Part shown: one piece after another, positions 19,514-30,449 of the stretch
Layout of the letters: each line of letters begins with the position of its first letter
Position numbering within the stretch: the first letter of the stretch is position 1
NCBI GenBank assembly: GCA_013812655.1
Contig: JACCTC010000261.1
Location: forward strand, 1-33,019
From: Deltaproteobacteria bacterium
GTDB lineage: Bacteria > Myxococcota_A > Polyangia > Haliangiales > Haliangiaceae
Reading direction: 5' to 3'
Length of the DNA stretch: 33,019 bases
Position numbers and translations under genes: made by a program
The notes under the pieces: model-generated
What the model was told of the DNA's origin: nothing
Seen by the model: only the letters and a program-made list of their open reading frames with translations
Database searches by the model: none

Positions 19514-20968
19514 TTACGCCGGCGACTTGAGAAAGCGATTCCACGGGACGCGGCGGAACCACAGGTACGCGAGCCCGGCCGCGAGCACGGCCCACAGCAG
19601 CATCGAGGTCAGCGCGATCGACTGACGCGCGTCTTCCTTGTTCTCGAGCTGACGCGCCCGGTAGCCGTCGAGCGCGGCGTGGGTCTCGAGCGTGTCGGCC
19701 TGCGCCTGGGTCGTCATGATCTCGCGATCGATCCGCTCGAAGGCGCTGCGCTCGCGCATCCCGGCGACGAAGTGCACCGGGACGAACGCGACGAGGACCG
19801 AGAGCACGGCGCCCGCGATCACGTGAGGCCGCGGCAGATCCGCGCGTTCCATCGAGAGCACCGGCCCGGGCTCGGCGGCCATCGAGGTCGGCGTCCGGCG
19901 CAGCTGCTGCGACGCCGGCGTCGGCGGGATCGGGTCAACCTGTGGCGCGCTCTGACGGCGGCGCGCCTGATCGTCGACCTCGTCGGTGTGCAGATCCATC
20001 AACTGGGCAGCTTCGTCGGCATCGGGCGGCGCGAACATGTCGAGCGGCTCGCTGGCCGGGACTCGCGACTTCGGCGGCGGGGTCAGTGTCCGCGAGGGAG
20101 CGGGACCGATGCTCGCGGGGAGCTGCTCGCCGGCCTCGTCCGCTGGCTGATCGAACTGACCTGACGACGATGGCGAGTCCTCGCCGTCGAGCGACGCGAG
20201 GGACATCCCGATCGCGGAGTCGCCACCGAGCGCCCCGAGATCCGCATCAGGCGACTGCTCGGCGAACGCGGCCGCCAGGCCACTCGCGAACTGCGGCGCA
20301 CTCGGACGCGGAGCCGGCTCGGCGGTGGCGGACGGCAGCCCCGAGTGGCTCGCGCGCATGTTTCCCGGCGGCGGCGTCGGACGCGGCGGCAGCCCGGACG
20401 GTGGCGTCGTCGTCCGCGACATCGCCGGCAGTGCGCCCGAGGGCGGGGTTGTCGTCCGTGGCGGCAGCGCCGAAGGCGGCGTCGACGTGCGCGATTGTGC
20501 GGGGAGCGCACCCGCCGGTACCGGCGTATTGCGCGTCGGCAGCCCCGCTGGCGGCGTTGACGATCGAGTCGGCAGTCCCGAGGGCGGCGTGGTCGGTCGT
20601 GGCGGCAGCACGGCTTGCGGCGTCATCGTCCGCGCCAGCACGCTCGCTGGGATCGCGATCGAGATGTTGTGGCTTGTCGGCAACGCGCTACCACTCATTT
20701 GGGCGACCCCCGCCGGTGGCGTCGCGGTGGGCGACAGCGTCGAGTCCTCGATCAGCACGCGCGCGCCGATCGCCTCGAGGTCACGCCGAAATTTTTCAGC
20801 CGTCGCCTGATCGACGTTGCTCTTCACCCGAAACCGCCCACGCTGCAGCCGCGCGACGAGGTCGGCAGCCGGCAAGCCGTAGCGTTGCCCCATCGCTTCT
20901 GCCAGCTCCTGCAGCGCGAGCGGTAGATCGTCGACAGGCCCCACGACGAAGACGTTGAACGTCGCCAT
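19514..20968 (-). CDS. Membrane protein with L7/L12-like N-terminal domain and Pro/Thr repeats
   Basis: This 484-residue protein starts MATFNVFVVGP at ATG 20968. Residues 1-75 follow a beta-alpha-alpha-beta-alpha-beta order like the C-terminal domain of ribosomal protein L7/L12: FNVFVVGP, LPLALQELAEAM, LPAADLVARLQRG, FRVKSNV, QATAEKFRRDLEAIG, ARVLIED. Residues about 105-215 are a low-complexity region of repeated TPPSGLP/TPPAGLP units with Arg. An acidic region of about 150 residues follows, then two C-terminal transmembrane helices (VIAGAVLSVLVAFVPVHFVAGM and SIALTSMLLWAVLAAGLAYLWF) with a charged helical loop between them. The N-terminus is therefore probably cytoplasmic and tethered by the tail. 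I do not recognise the family. It lies downstream of, and on the same strand as, the zinc-ribbon kinase gene. Confidence 0.7.
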   Translation of the reverse strand: MATFNVFVVGPVDDLPLALQELAEAMGQRYGLPAADLVARLQRGRFRVKSNVDQATAEKFRRDLEAIGARVLIEDSTLSPTATPPAGVAQMSGSALPTSHNISIAIPASVLARTMTPQAVLPPRPTTPPSGLPTRSSTPPAGLPTRNTPVPAGALPAQSRTSTPPSALPPRTTTPPSGALPAMSRTTTPPSGLPPRPTPPPGNMRASHSGLPSATAEPAPRPSAPQFASGLAAAFAEQSPDADLGALGGDSAIGMSLASLDGEDSPSSSGQFDQPADEAGEQLPASIGPAPSRTLTPPPKSRVPASEPLDMFAPPDADEAAQLMDLHTDEVDDQARRRQSAPQVDPIPPTPASQQLRRTPTSMAAEPGPVLSMERADLPRPHVIAGAVLSVLVAFVPVHFVAGMRERSAFERIDREIMTTQAQADTLETHAALDGYRARQLENKEDARQSIALTSMLLWAVLAAGLAYLWFRRVPWNRFLKSPA

Positions 20969-21040
20969 CGCTAGCATCATCCCACATTCCGATCGCGGAC
21001 CATCCTGGTCGCCGAGGAGATCTCCACTACCTCGCGAAAG

Positions 21041-21070
21041 TTGCCGTGGCGATCGACCACCCCGTAGGGT
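21041..21070 (+). promoter_or_regulatory. Predicted promoter TTGCCG-N18-TAGGGT
   Basis: TTGCCG (21041-21046) and TAGGGT (21065-21070) are separated by 18 bp. The -10 ends six bases before ATG 21077. This is the main support for a small gene on the plus strand in this gap. Confidence 0.45.
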
Positions 21071-21076
21071 GGAACC

Positions 21077-21235
21077 ATGCACCTCGGCAAGGCTCCGATG
21101 AAGCTCGCGCTTTCGTGCTCGACCCGGCGGATCCGCCTCGGGGTGGCGCACCATGGTGCTCCCTCGACGTACACCGCGCCCTCGAAGGATCGCGGGGTGG
21201 CCGCGCCGCAGCCGAAGAAGCAGAAGCGACGCTAA
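21077..21235 (+). CDS. Small basic protein, 52 residues, unknown
   Basis: The frame ATG 21077 to TAA 21233-21235 encodes 52 residues with a basic middle (CSTRRIRLGVAHHG) and a very basic end (PQPKKQKRR). It has no signal peptide or membrane segment. A -35/-10 pair ends six bases before the ATG, the same spacing seen at many other genes in the window, and GGTGG could also act as a weak ribosome-binding site. The gene fills the gap between two minus-strand genes and ends ten bases before the kinase stop codon. A nucleic-acid-binding role would fit the charge but is a guess; the frame could also be chance. Confidence 0.45.
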   Translation: MHLGKAPMKLALSCSTRRIRLGVAHHGAPSTYTAPSKDRGVAAPQPKKQKRR

Positions 21236-21244
21236 TTCGAACGC

Positions 21245-23668
21245 TCAGTCGTCGGTCGGTGGCGGGACGCGACTCGAGGCCTCGTTGTAACCCTCGCGCG
21301 CGCGTGTGTTGTCCGGATCGAGCTGCAGCGCCTTCTTGAAGCTCGCCGCGGCATCGTTGTTGTTGCCGCTACGCAGGTACGCCTCGCCGAGCAGCGTGAA
21401 CACGCGGGCGCTGCGCGGCGCGAGCCGCACGGCCTTCTTGAGGTGGACGATCGCGTCGCCGAACAGGCCCTGGCGCAGCGCGATCTCGCCCATGCCGATC
21501 GTCGCCGCTGGGTTGCGCGGATCGAGATCGAGCGCCTTGCGAAAGCTCGCCGCTGCATTGCTGGCATCGCCGGACGCGAGCTGCTGCGCGCCGAGGTTCG
21601 CGAAGAACTCCGCCTTCTTCTCGGGCGCCGCGCCATCGGTCGGCGGGGTATCGGTCGTCGGGTCGGGGGTGCTGCCGCCGTAGGGATCGATGGGCCCATC
21701 AGTACCGCTGACGCCGGTCGGGGTCTTCGGATCCGGATCCTTCACGGTCGGAGTCGTGGGCGTCGGCATCGTGAACGGTCCGCCACCGCCGGGTCGGCGG
21801 AACGTCGGGTCGCCGCCGCCAGGCACGAATGACCCGATGTCGTTGTTGCCACCGCCGCCAGATGGCTTGCGTGCCGAGGTTCCCGACGTGCCCGTGCCCG
21901 AGGTCGGACCCCGGCGATCGTCGGGCTTGCGCGCGGTCGCGGCAGCATCGGGCCGCACCTGTGCAACTGCCGCATCGGCGGTCTCGTCGAGGACGGTGCT
22001 CGGCGCCGCATCGATGGTCACGCCGGCGTGCGTGATCGGTCCGCTCGGTGTGGGTGCCGAGGTCGAGTCGTCGCCGCGGGTGAGCGCGAAGGCGACGCCG
22101 CCGATCGTGGCCAGCCCGAGGACCGCGAGGATCAGCCAGCCACCGCGTCGCCGCGGGACCTCGTCGTAGAGCGAGAGATCGGTGACGCTGGGCGAGATCT
22201 GTTTGTTGGCTCGCTTGGCGCGCGGCGCGACCAGCTCGTCATCCTGCTCGCTGCGCTCGCCTTCCTCGTACCAGACCTGCGAGATACCGGGCCCGGATCC
22301 AGGATCGACGGCACGTGGCGGCGTGGTCGGACGCTTGCCGCGGGGCTCGTCCTGGGTCGCGACGCGCGGCGGCTCGATGATGCCGGCCACCGGCGCCTGG
22401 GCGGGGTCGTCGCTCCGCGCCACACCGCCGACCACCGGAACCCCGACGCGTGGCGTGCCGGTGCGCTTGCGCAGTAGCTCGACCGAATCGGCCACTGGCG
22501 GCCTGGCCTCTGGAACCGGCGGCAGCGCGCGATCGGTCTCGGCGGGCTTCGCGACGGGGGAGGCCGGCATGGACGGAAGCTCGGCGGCCGGAGCGGCCAG
22601 CGACGCCGGCAACGGCGGATCCTGCGGCTCGGTGAACCCCATCCGCTGCATCACGCGCGAGACCGACGGTGGCGGCACGCTCTCGCGGCGTCGCGCGACC
22701 TCGTCGTCCATCACCTCGCCGGTCTCGAGCCCGCGCCGCAGTGCCTCGACCATGCGCGTCGTCGTCGCGAACCGGTTCTCGGGATCCTTCGCGAGCATCT
22801 TCGCGACGGCGGCTTCCATCCACAGCGGCACGCCCGGGCGACGGGTCGGCAACGGGACCGGTGCCTCGGAGACCTGCTTGGTCAGGATGTCAAAGACCCG
22901 GCTTCCCGAGAACGGCGGTGCACCAGTCAGCATCTCGTACGCGACGCAGCCGAGCTGATAGATATCGGCTCGCCGGTCGATCCGATCGCCACGCGCCTGC
23001 TCCGGCGACATGTAGCGCGGATCGCCGAACGTCATGCCAAGACTCGTCGATGCCGCGGAGGAATCGGTCTCGACGAGCTTCGCGAGCCCGAAGTCGAGCA
23101 GCTTGATGAAGTTCGCCTTGCCGCGCCGGATCGCGAGGTACACGTTGCGCGGCCGCAGATCGCGATGGACGTAACCGATCGCGTGGGCCTCCATCAGCGC
23201 TTCGCCGACCTGGATCAAGACATCGGCGGCGCGCTCGATCGAGAGCTGCTTCTCGCGTGCGAGCACGTGATCGAGCGTCTCGCCCTCGAGGAGCTCCATC
23301 GCGAGATAGAGCCGGCCGTCGGGCGTGCGGCCGAAGTCATGGATCTCGACGATGTGCTCGTTATCGATCTCGGCGACCGTCGTCGCCTCGCGACGAAACC
23401 GCTCGACCGCCAGATCGTCGCGCGACAGCTCGGTGTGCAGCACCTTGATCGCGACCTTGCGGCGCAGCGTCACGTGCTCGGCGCGGTAGATCGTGCCGGA
23501 GGCACCCTGGCCGATGAGCTGCTGCACGAGGAAGCGCTCGCCGAGCACCTTCCCGAGGAGCCCATCGTGAATCGCCTCGCGAACCTTCGGCCGTCCACAG
23601 TTCGGGCAGAACAGCGCGCTCTCCACGTAAGAGTGGGAACAGCCGGCGCAGGAGATCGTAGCTGTCAT
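21245..23668 (-). CDS. Ser/Thr protein kinase with N-terminal zinc ribbon and C-terminal TPR
   Basis: This 807-residue protein begins with a four-Cys zinc ribbon (C7, C10, C21, C24). A Hanks-type kinase domain spans about 43-310: GQGASGTIYRAE at 53-64, VAIK with Lys75, HRD at 168-170, DFG at 192-194 and GDPRYMSPEQARG. The catalytic loop reads HRDLRPRN, with Arg172 where Lys is usual. A long Pro-rich cytoplasmic region leads to one transmembrane helix (GGWLILAVLGLATIGGVAFALT), then a Pro/Gly/Thr-rich stretch and about three TPR repeats (EFFANLGAQQLASGDASNAAASFRKALDLDPRNP and similar). The TPR part is therefore probably periplasmic. ATG 23668 places the ribbon at the start; ATG 23683 is the alternative. 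A TATTAT box lies at 23711-23716. Targets are unknown. Confidence 0.88.
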   Translation of the reverse strand: MTATISCAGCSHSYVESALFCPNCGRPKVREAIHDGLLGKVLGERFLVQQLIGQGASGTIYRAEHVTLRRKVAIKVLHTELSRDDLAVERFRREATTVAEIDNEHIVEIHDFGRTPDGRLYLAMELLEGETLDHVLAREKQLSIERAADVLIQVGEALMEAHAIGYVHRDLRPRNVYLAIRRGKANFIKLLDFGLAKLVETDSSAASTSLGMTFGDPRYMSPEQARGDRIDRRADIYQLGCVAYEMLTGAPPFSGSRVFDILTKQVSEAPVPLPTRRPGVPLWMEAAVAKMLAKDPENRFATTTRMVEALRRGLETGEVMDDEVARRRESVPPPSVSRVMQRMGFTEPQDPPLPASLAAPAAELPSMPASPVAKPAETDRALPPVPEARPPVADSVELLRKRTGTPRVGVPVVGGVARSDDPAQAPVAGIIEPPRVATQDEPRGKRPTTPPRAVDPGSGPGISQVWYEEGERSEQDDELVAPRAKRANKQISPSVTDLSLYDEVPRRRGGWLILAVLGLATIGGVAFALTRGDDSTSAPTPSGPITHAGVTIDAAPSTVLDETADAAVAQVRPDAAATARKPDDRRGPTSGTGTSGTSARKPSGGGGNNDIGSFVPGGGDPTFRRPGGGGPFTMPTPTTPTVKDPDPKTPTGVSGTDGPIDPYGGSTPDPTTDTPPTDGAAPEKKAEFFANLGAQQLASGDASNAAASFRKALDLDPRNPAATIGMGEIALRQGLFGDAIVHLKKAVRLAPRSARVFTLLGEAYLRSGNNNDAAASFKKALQLDPDNTRAREGYNEASSRVPPPTDD

Positions 23669-23757
23669 GTCATGTGCGGGCATGAGATCGCGCGGACGGC
23701 CGACTGCACGATAATACCGCACGCACCCGAGGTAAGCCCGGGCAAATCCAGGACGCT

Positions 23758-24498
23758 TCAGCTGTTATTGGGCTTGGGTTTCTTCAGCGCCTCGGCGAGC
23801 TCGGCCTCGGTGACCAGCCCCTTGTCGATCAGCACCTGGAGGAGTGCGGCGAACCGGGCCTCGAGGTCGTCGGTGCCGAGCTGCTGGAGGGCGAGCAGCG
23901 AGATCTGGGCGGTGACCGAGACCTCGGAGTCGGATTCCAGCTGCGATCCGATCTTGCCAACCTTCGCCACCGGGCCCCGCTCGCCAGCGTCCGCTGGCTC
24001 GCTCCATCTCGGGCCAGGTGGGCCACCGGGTCCGGTCGGGCGGCTGACGATCGCGGTGTTGATCTGGCGATAGCCCTTGTCGACGAGCTCGTCGATCGCC
24101 GAGAGCGGCAGCGCCGACACCTCGATCTCGCAGTGGGTCAGCGACTCGATCTCGAGGATCGCCGAGGTGTCGGTCGGGTCGGCCATCGCGAGCCGCAGCA
24201 CTCGCGTCTCGCCGTCGTTCGTGATCCCGAGCGGCAGGACGCGAAGCCGCGCGCACGCATCGCGCGGGACCTGGCGCAACGCATCGGGATCGATCTGGAT
24301 GTCACCGGGATCGATCAGCGGCACCCGGGTCTGCCGGCGGATCGCGCCGATCAACGCGACCTCGTCGATCTTCAGCTCGCGAACCAGCACGACGACGAGG
24401 GGCAGCTTCTGCACCTCGGCCATCTTGCCGGCCTTCGCGGCTCCCGCCCGGTTCACCAGGCCGGCTTCGATCGCGATCTCTGCCAGCGTTTTCGGCAC
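23758..24498 (-). CDS. Stand-alone GspE/PilB N-terminal-domain protein
   Basis: This 246-residue protein consists of the N-terminal domain of type II secretion/type IV pilus ATPases (GspE_N) without any ATPase domain. It has LAEIAIEAGLVNRAGAAKAGKMA, then ALIGAIRRQTRVPLIDPGDIQIDPDALRQVPRDACARLRVLPLGI. After a Gly/Pro linker, a C-terminal helical part (LEARFAALLQVLIDKGLVTEAELAEALKK) resembles another short repeat of the same type. Such proteins are common in myxobacteria; roles are mostly unknown. The start is GTG 24498, only five bases after the CCA end of the tRNA gene, so it has no room for its own promoter and is probably co-transcribed with the tRNA. No ribosome-binding site is visible. 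Confidence 0.78.
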   Translation of the reverse strand: MPKTLAEIAIEAGLVNRAGAAKAGKMAEVQKLPLVVVLVRELKIDEVALIGAIRRQTRVPLIDPGDIQIDPDALRQVPRDACARLRVLPLGITNDGETRVLRLAMADPTDTSAILEIESLTHCEIEVSALPLSAIDELVDKGYRQINTAIVSRPTGPGGPPGPRWSEPADAGERGPVAKVGKIGSQLESDSEVSVTAQISLLALQQLGTDDLEARFAALLQVLIDKGLVTEAELAEALKKPKPNNS

Positions 24499-24503
24499 GT
24501 CGT

Positions 24504-24580
24504 TGGTGCACCCGACAGGAGTCGAACCTGTGACCTTTGGCTTCGGAGGCCAACGCTCTATCCAGCTGAGCTACGAGTGC
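24504..24580 (-). tRNA. tRNA-Arg (anticodon CCG), CCA encoded
   Basis: Read on the minus strand, a seven-base acceptor stem (GCACTCG with CGGGTGC, one T-G pair), a D-arm (AGCTCAGCTGGATAGAGC), an anticodon arm TTGGC-CTCCGAA-GCCAA with anticodon CCG, and a T-arm (CAGGTTCGACTCCTG) are all intact. Discriminator A and the CCA end (24504-24506) are encoded. It reads the CGG codon. Confidence 0.96.
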
Positions 24581-24647
24581 GCGTGAGGGTTTCTACCCGC
24601 CCCGCGCGGCAGAAACAAGGCGTCGGAGGGCTGGGTTACGATGCGCC

Positions 24648-25436
24648 ATGGCGATCGATTACGTGCTCGCGATGGGATGCGAGCCGCAGAAGGTGCTCGG
24701 CATCGAGCGCCTCATGAGCCTCCATCGCACCCGGATCCTCGCGCGATCCGCACTGGCGCACATGCGCGAGGATGGCGAGGCCCGGCCTCCGACGGACATT
24801 GAAATCCAGCTGACGATACGCAAGCCCGACATGGACAGCGCTCGCGGCGTCACCCTCCAGGACCTGTTGAACGAGTCGCGGCCGCTCGACGAGGTCGCCG
24901 AGCACTGCGCGACGTGTCCCGCCGGGCTGCCGCGGGAGTTCGCGTGTCATCGCCGGATCCGCTATCCGATTCCGGAGCACGTCGAGGCGTGGCTGATGCG
25001 GCGGCTGCCGACCGAGCTCGGGTGTACCGCGGGCGCGCTGCTCGTGCGCGGGCTCGGCGAGTTCCGGTGGGACGGCGAGCCGTCCCGGAAGCTGCGCGCG
25101 AGCGGCACGACCTACTTCGAGAGTCGCGCACCGTACGGCGTGCGCTGGCACTCCGACGACGGCGCGATCGAGATCTCGAGTGACCAGCTGTTCCAGATGA
25201 TGTTCATGGTCGGCCACCTCGCGCCGACACACTGTTTGATGCTCGCGCTGTTCACCGGCGTGATCCCGCACGACATCAGCCTTCACGATCTCAAGGACAA
25301 GGAGGGCCGCGCCCGCGCGCTCGACGCGGCGCTCGTCCCGACCGAGGTCGATGCCGACACCGAACAACTCGCAGCGTTCTTGCGGACACTCGCCGTCGCA
25401 GCACGTCTGGAGTCCTCGGTACTTATAGATGGGTAG
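24648..25436 (+). CDS. Unknown protein with Cys-x2-Cys-x9-Cys-His motif
   Basis: This 262-residue protein has no family I recognise, but it is clearly coding by length, codon pattern and the lack of alternatives. It carries C87 and C90, then C100-H101 (EHCATCPAGLPREFACHRRI), a possible zinc or iron-sulfur site, and two more cysteines nearby. The C-terminal half is mixed helix and strand with TTYFESRAPYGVRWHSDDGAIEISSDQLFQMMFMVGHL. No signal peptide or membrane helix is visible, so it is probably cytoplasmic. TACGAT (24637-24642) lies five bases before the ATG. It stands alone between the divergent tRNA and the Calx-beta gene. Confidence 0.75.
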   Translation: MAIDYVLAMGCEPQKVLGIERLMSLHRTRILARSALAHMREDGEARPPTDIEIQLTIRKPDMDSARGVTLQDLLNESRPLDEVAEHCATCPAGLPREFACHRRIRYPIPEHVEAWLMRRLPTELGCTAGALLVRGLGEFRWDGEPSRKLRASGTTYFESRAPYGVRWHSDDGAIEISSDQLFQMMFMVGHLAPTHCLMLALFTGVIPHDISLHDLKDKEGRARALDAALVPTEVDADTEQLAAFLRTLAVAARLESSVLIDG

Positions 25437-25502
25437 TTGCCGGGGTATTTGAGACTTTGCGCACCGACCTCGACGGCCGATCTTCCGCTACGGTTGTCGC
25501 CA

Positions 25503-27953
25503 ATGAGCTATCTCGGGGTATCGCGCGTCAGCGCCGTGTTCGTGGCAGCGACCCTGGTCGCTGGCTGTGGTGACAACATCGTCGCGTCACCGCTTCTCAA
25601 GGTCACCGCGGGTGACTCGCTCACGACGACCGAGGGCGGCGGCAGCGCGACGTTCACCGTCGGCCTGACCGAGCCACCTTCGAGCCCGGTCACGATCGAG
25701 CTCGCGAGCTCGCGGACGACCGAAGGTGAAGTCTCGCCGTCGAGCGTGACGCTGACGTTCGAGAACTTCGATCCCGGCGTGATGGTCACCGTGACCGGCG
25801 TCGACGACGCGGTCGCCGATGGCGATCAGGACTACGCGATTCACGTCGACGGCGGTCGGGTCGGCAGCACGGACATCCCGTTCAAGAACGTGGATGACGA
25901 CGTGATCGGACCGACCGCGGTCCAGGTGACGCCGACCACCGGCCTGACGACCGCCGAGAGCGGCACCACGGCGACCTTCACGGTCGTCCTGACCACGATG
26001 CCCTCGGCGAACGTCACGATCCCAATATCCTCGACGCGGACCTCCGAGGGCACGGTGTCGACGGCATCGCTCGTGTTCACGCCCGCGAACTGGGACCAGC
26101 CGCAGACCGTGACGGTGACCGGTGTCGACGACGCGATCGACGACGGCAACCAGGCGTACAGCGTGATCCTCGATCCGGCGACCAGCACCGATAGCCGGTT
26201 CACCGGAATCAACCCGAGCGACGTCGCGCTGACGAACCTCGACAACGACACGCGCGGCGTCATGGTGACGCCGGTCTCGGGCCTCGTGACGAGCGAGACC
26301 GGCACGAGCACGACGTTCACGGTCGTGCTGACCTCCGAGCCCACGGCGGACGTCACGATCACGGTCGCGAGCAGTGACTTGACCGAGGGCACGGTCGCCC
26401 AGACCTCGCTGACGTTCACGCCGATCAACTGGAATGCGCCCCGGACGATCACCGTGACCGGCGTCGACGACTCGGAAGCCGACGGCGACCGCGCCTACAA
26501 CGTCGTCACGGCACCCGCGGTCAGCACCGACACCGGCTACGCGGGCCTCGATCCCGCCGACGTCGCGGTGACCAACCTCGACGACGACACCGCCGGGGTG
26601 ATCGTCACGGCCGCGGCAGCCGGCCTCGTCACGAACGAATCCGGCCTCACGGCGTCGTTCACGATCGTGCTGCGCTCGCAGCCGTCCGCGGCAGTCACGA
26701 TCCCGGTGGCGTCGAACGACCCGACCGAGGGCGTCACGAACGTCAGCAGCGTGACCTTCACGACGCTCGACTGGAACGCGCCGCAGGAGGTCTTCGTCCA
26801 GGGCCAGAACGACAACATCGCCGATGGCCCGATCAACTACACCATCCTCGTCGGCAGCTCGACCAGCGCCGACGCGACGTACACCGGCATCGATCCGGCC
26901 GACGTTCCCGCCGTCAACCTCGACAACGATTCCGCCGGCATCCTCGTCACCCCGCTCACCGTGCAGACCAGCGAGAACCTGACATCGGAGGTGTTCACCG
27001 TCGTGCTGCTCTCGCAGCCGACCCAGCCCGTCGTCGTGCCGGTGTCATCGGGCGACTCCACCGAGGGCACGGTCACGCCGGCGACGTTGACGTTCGACGC
27101 CACGAACTGGGATCAGGCGCAGTCGGTCACGGTGACCGGCGTCGACGATCTCATCGCAGATGGCGATCAGGTCTACACCGTCTTCCTCGCGCCGGCCGTC
27201 AGCGGCGATGCCAGCTACAGTGGCGTCGATGCGGCGAACGTGACGGCGACCAACGTCGACAACGACTCGGCCGGCGTCACCGTCGACCCGGTCGATCAGC
27301 TGTTTGTCTCGGAGTTCGGCGACACCGACTTCTTCGACGTCGTGCTCAACAGCATGCCGACCGCGCCGGTCACGATCCCGATCAGCAGCAACGACACGAC
27401 CGAGGGAACGGTCGCGCCGACGAGCCTGACCTTCACATCCGCGAACTGGAACATCCCGCAGACCGTGACGATCACGGGCGTCGACGACACGCTTGTCGAT
27501 GGCAACGTGGTGTTCTCGATCATCACCGGACTGACCGTCAGCGCCGACCCCGCGTTCGACGGCGTCAACCCGCCGGACGCGACCGTGACGAACGTCGACA
27601 ACGAGACGCCCAACGTGTTCGTGAAGGCTCGCAAGCGGCTGTTCACGAAGGAGACTGGCGGGCCGAGCGGCTCGGCGACGTTCCGGGTGCGGCTGACGAC
27701 GGACCCGTCGGCGAGCGTGTCGTGCACGCTGCAGAGCGCGGACACCAGCGAAGGCGTCGTCAGCCCGACGACGCTCGTATTCGGGCCCGGCAACTTCGGG
27801 TTCCAGACGGTGACGATCAGCGGCGTCGACGACCAGGTGGTCGATGGCGACGTGCTCTACACGATCGTCCTCAACGCCTGCACGAGCAGCGACAACGCGT
27901 ACAACGGGCTCGACCCACGCGACGTCACCGCGATCAACCGCGACAACGACTGA
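25503..27953 (+). CDS. Calx-beta-like repeat lipoprotein (seven repeats)
   Basis: This 816-residue protein has a lipoprotein signal ([19 protein letters not shown], lipobox VAGC) and then seven repeats of about 113 residues that fill the rest. Each repeat runs from a VTP...ESG strand through FTVVL, a TEGTV strand, a [15 protein letters not shown] strand and an acidic end (LDND) with a DxDGDxxY-type calcium site. This matches Calx-beta/cadherin-like surface domains that bind calcium and often act in adhesion. Repeat 7 differs: it contains two Cys (VSCTLQS and LNACTSS) and a Gly insertion. The ATG at 25503 follows TACGGT by eight bases. The protein is predicted to be anchored in the outer membrane or exposed on the cell surface. 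Confidence 0.88.
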   Translation: MSYLGVSRVSAVFVAATLVAGCGDNIVASPLLKVTAGDSLTTTEGGGSATFTVGLTEPPSSPVTIELASSRTTEGEVSPSSVTLTFENFDPGVMVTVTGVDDAVADGDQDYAIHVDGGRVGSTDIPFKNVDDDVIGPTAVQVTPTTGLTTAESGTTATFTVVLTTMPSANVTIPISSTRTSEGTVSTASLVFTPANWDQPQTVTVTGVDDAIDDGNQAYSVILDPATSTDSRFTGINPSDVALTNLDNDTRGVMVTPVSGLVTSETGTSTTFTVVLTSEPTADVTITVASSDLTEGTVAQTSLTFTPINWNAPRTITVTGVDDSEADGDRAYNVVTAPAVSTDTGYAGLDPADVAVTNLDDDTAGVIVTAAAAGLVTNESGLTASFTIVLRSQPSAAVTIPVASNDPTEGVTNVSSVTFTTLDWNAPQEVFVQGQNDNIADGPINYTILVGSSTSADATYTGIDPADVPAVNLDNDSAGILVTPLTVQTSENLTSEVFTVVLLSQPTQPVVVPVSSGDSTEGTVTPATLTFDATNWDQAQSVTVTGVDDLIADGDQVYTVFLAPAVSGDASYSGVDAANVTATNVDNDSAGVTVDPVDQLFVSEFGDTDFFDVVLNSMPTAPVTIPISSNDTTEGTVAPTSLTFTSANWNIPQTVTITGVDDTLVDGNVVFSIITGLTVSADPAFDGVNPPDATVTNVDNETPNVFVKARKRLFTKETGGPSGSATFRVRLTTDPSASVSCTLQSADTSEGVVSPTTLVFGPGNFGFQTVTISGVDDQVVDGDVLYTIVLNACTSSDNAYNGLDPRDVTAINRDND

Positions 27954-28001
27954 GCGCCGAGTCCCCCTGCGGGACGACCAGCGATCGCCCGATCGAAGAA
28001 A

Positions 28002-28031
28002 GCTCCGGTGCCTTCACGTCGGCACCGGAGC
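28002..28031. terminator. Strong 11-bp hairpin upstream of maeB
   Basis: GCTCCGGTGCC (28002-28012) and GGCACCGGAGC (28021-28031) form a perfect 11-bp stem with an eight-base loop. No T-run follows on the plus strand. On the minus strand the stem is followed by TTTCTTC, so the classic terminator orientation points away from both flanking plus-strand genes. It may still block read-through from the Calx-beta gene into maeB. Confidence 0.55.
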
Positions 28032-28035
28032 CACG

Positions 28036-28064
28036 TTGCGTGCACGTGCCCGCGGGTCTACCGT
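28036..28064 (+). promoter_or_regulatory. Predicted maeB promoter TTGCGT-N17-TACCGT
   Basis: TTGCGT (28036-28041) and TACCGT (28059-28064) are spaced by exactly 17 bp, and the -10 ends seven bases before the maeB ATG. The site begins five bases after the strong hairpin. Confidence 0.6.
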
Positions 28065-28071
28065 GCGCGGC

Positions 28072-30354
<2,283 letters not shown>

Positions 30355-30384
30355 GACGAGGTCAAGCGCCACCTGGTGCGCTAT

Positions 30385-30402
30385 TCTTCCCGATCGGGAA
30401 GA
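30385..30402. promoter_or_regulatory. hipBA operator O1, 18-bp perfect palindrome
   Basis: TCTTCCCGATCGGGAAGA is a perfect palindrome. Its 14-bp core TTCCCGATCGGGAA recurs exactly twice more before hipB, each centre 49 bp from the last. HipB-type antitoxins bind palindromes in their own promoter, so this is the farthest operator. Confidence 0.8.
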
Positions 30403-30435
30403 TTCAGGTTCTTTTGACCTGGTGCCAAGCTGCTC

Positions 30436-30449
30436 TTCCCGATCGGGAA
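30436..30449. promoter_or_regulatory. hipBA operator O2, 14-bp perfect palindrome
   Basis: TTCCCGATCGGGAA, with its centre 49 bp from both O1 and O3. It is followed directly by an AT-rich TATAAG (30450-30455), a candidate -10 element that HipB bound at O2 would cover. Confidence 0.8.

Noticed and set aside
24504..24580. tRNA-Arg as an integration (att) site of a mobile island
   Set aside because: No integrase, no repeat of the tRNA 3' end in the window, and normal core-type genes lie on both sides.
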